From Frondihabitans sp. (GTDB lineage: Bacteria; Actinomycetota; Actinomycetes; Actinomycetales; Microbacteriaceae), in the NCBI GenBank assembly GCA_025464735.1, contig JAODMX010000435.1, positions 1 to 7,107 of the forward strand: DNA of 7,107 bases, written 5' to 3'. The translations under genes and the position numbers were made by a program. The notes beneath the pieces are model-generated. The model did no database searches. It was not told where the DNA came from and saw nothing but the letters and a program-made list of their open reading frames with translations. This document shows positions 6,755-7,107 of this stretch, in pieces (positions within the stretch are counted from its first letter, which is position 1; each line of letters begins with the position of its first letter).

Positions 6755-7107
6755 ATGATCGACTTGGCAGTTTTCGACATGGCAGGCACCACCATCGACG
6801 ACGGCGGGACGGTGTATGCCGCCTTGCGCGGTGCCGTGACGAACGCCGGGGCGACCGTCTCGGATCCGGATCTCCAGGCCTGGATGGGCACCGACAAGGT
6901 TGCGGCGATCACCGCGCTTCTCGGGCTCGGCGGGGTGCCGGCGACCGCGGCGGCGTCGCTCGTTGAGTCGACCTTCGCTGACTTCAAGGCATTGCTCGCG
7001 TCGTCGTACACCTCGAACCCCCCAGTCGCGTTCGACGGGGTCGAGGAGGCACTCGCCACTCTCCGCGGTCGGGGCATCAAGGTCGCGCTCACGACGGGGT
7101 TCGATCG
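6755..7107 (+). CDS. Phosphonatase-like HAD hydrolase, 5' part
   Basis: The first 117 complete codons are present; the gene runs off the right edge, whereas family members are around 220-270 aa. HAD motif I is FDMAGTT, with nucleophile D8 and A10 where ordinary HAD phosphatases have Asp. This DxAGT form is the hallmark of phosphonoacetaldehyde hydrolase (PhnX) and its close relatives. In the cap, MGTDK (44-48) places K48 40 residues after the nucleophile, matching the Schiff-base lysine of PhnX (Asp12/Lys53 in the Bacillus cereus enzyme, motif MGLLK). Motif II is ALTTGFD (111-117), close to the STTGY of PhnX. The start is at MIDLAVFDMAGTT, as is usual. The protein most resembles the phosphonatase-like family I recall as TIGR03351 rather than PhnX itself. 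Expected role: cytoplasmic hydrolysis of the C-P bond of phosphonoacetaldehyde or a similar 2-oxoalkylphosphonate. The C-terminal motifs cannot be checked here. It is divergent from the importer operon. Confidence 0.85.
   Translation, partial: MIDLAVFDMAGTTIDDGGTVYAALRGAVTNAGATVSDPDLQAWMGTDKVAAITALLGLGGVPATAAASLVESTFADFKALLASSYTSNPPVAFDGVEEALATLRGRGIKVALTTGFD

Noticed and set aside
6685..7092. 135-aa minus-strand open frame over the divergent region and HAD gene
   Set aside because: It is antisense to the clear HAD motifs and overlaps the promoter region; no independent support.

Overview
The window is about 7.1 kb of high-GC DNA from what looks like an actinobacterium, possibly Microbacteriaceae. 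The evidence is the strong G/C third-position bias, which leaves long false open frames on the antisense strand, a monomeric NADP-type isocitrate dehydrogenase, Actinobacteria-style lipoprotein and ABC-transporter genes, and U-poor terminator hairpins. The family-level placement is an inference.

Layout from left to right: (1) a perfect 22-bp palindrome at the left edge (1-22), read as the terminator of the next gene; (2) a complete leftward monomeric isocitrate dehydrogenase gene, icd (62-2272), with its own leader and a perfect 14-bp palindrome 39 bp upstream of its start; (3) a GC-rich hairpin (2350-2373) closing a leftward four-gene ABC importer operon. In transcription order the operon encodes a lipoprotein substrate-binding protein (5421-6566), permease 1 (4478-5416), permease 2 (3507-4481) and an ATPase (2416-3510). 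The last three are joined by two 4-bp ATGA stop/start overlaps. (4) A 188-bp divergent intergenic region (6567-6754) holds a near-perfect 21-bp inverted repeat and a leader hairpin. (5) The 5' part of a rightward HAD-superfamily gene (6755 to the window end) has phosphonatase-type motifs.

The functional theme outside icd is most likely uptake and degradation of an organophosphonate. The importer has the architecture of the PhnSTUV/iron/polyamine class (one binding protein, two different permeases, one ATPase with a C-terminal TOBE-like region). The divergent HAD protein carries the D-x-A-G-T nucleophile motif and a cap-domain lysine placed as in phosphonoacetaldehyde hydrolase (PhnX). The transporter would bring in the phosphonate, an enzyme not in this window would convert it to an aldehyde phosphonate, and the HAD enzyme would break the C-P bond. 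The usual upstream enzyme, the aminotransferase PhnW, is absent from the visible sequence, so the oxidising step would have to lie beyond the right edge or elsewhere. icd appears to be a separate housekeeping gene that happens to lie downstream.

I saw no mobile elements, CRISPR array, tRNA or rRNA. There is no gene-free stretch over 300 bp. The novelty here is modest: the best candidates are the phosphonate locus itself and its shared regulatory region.
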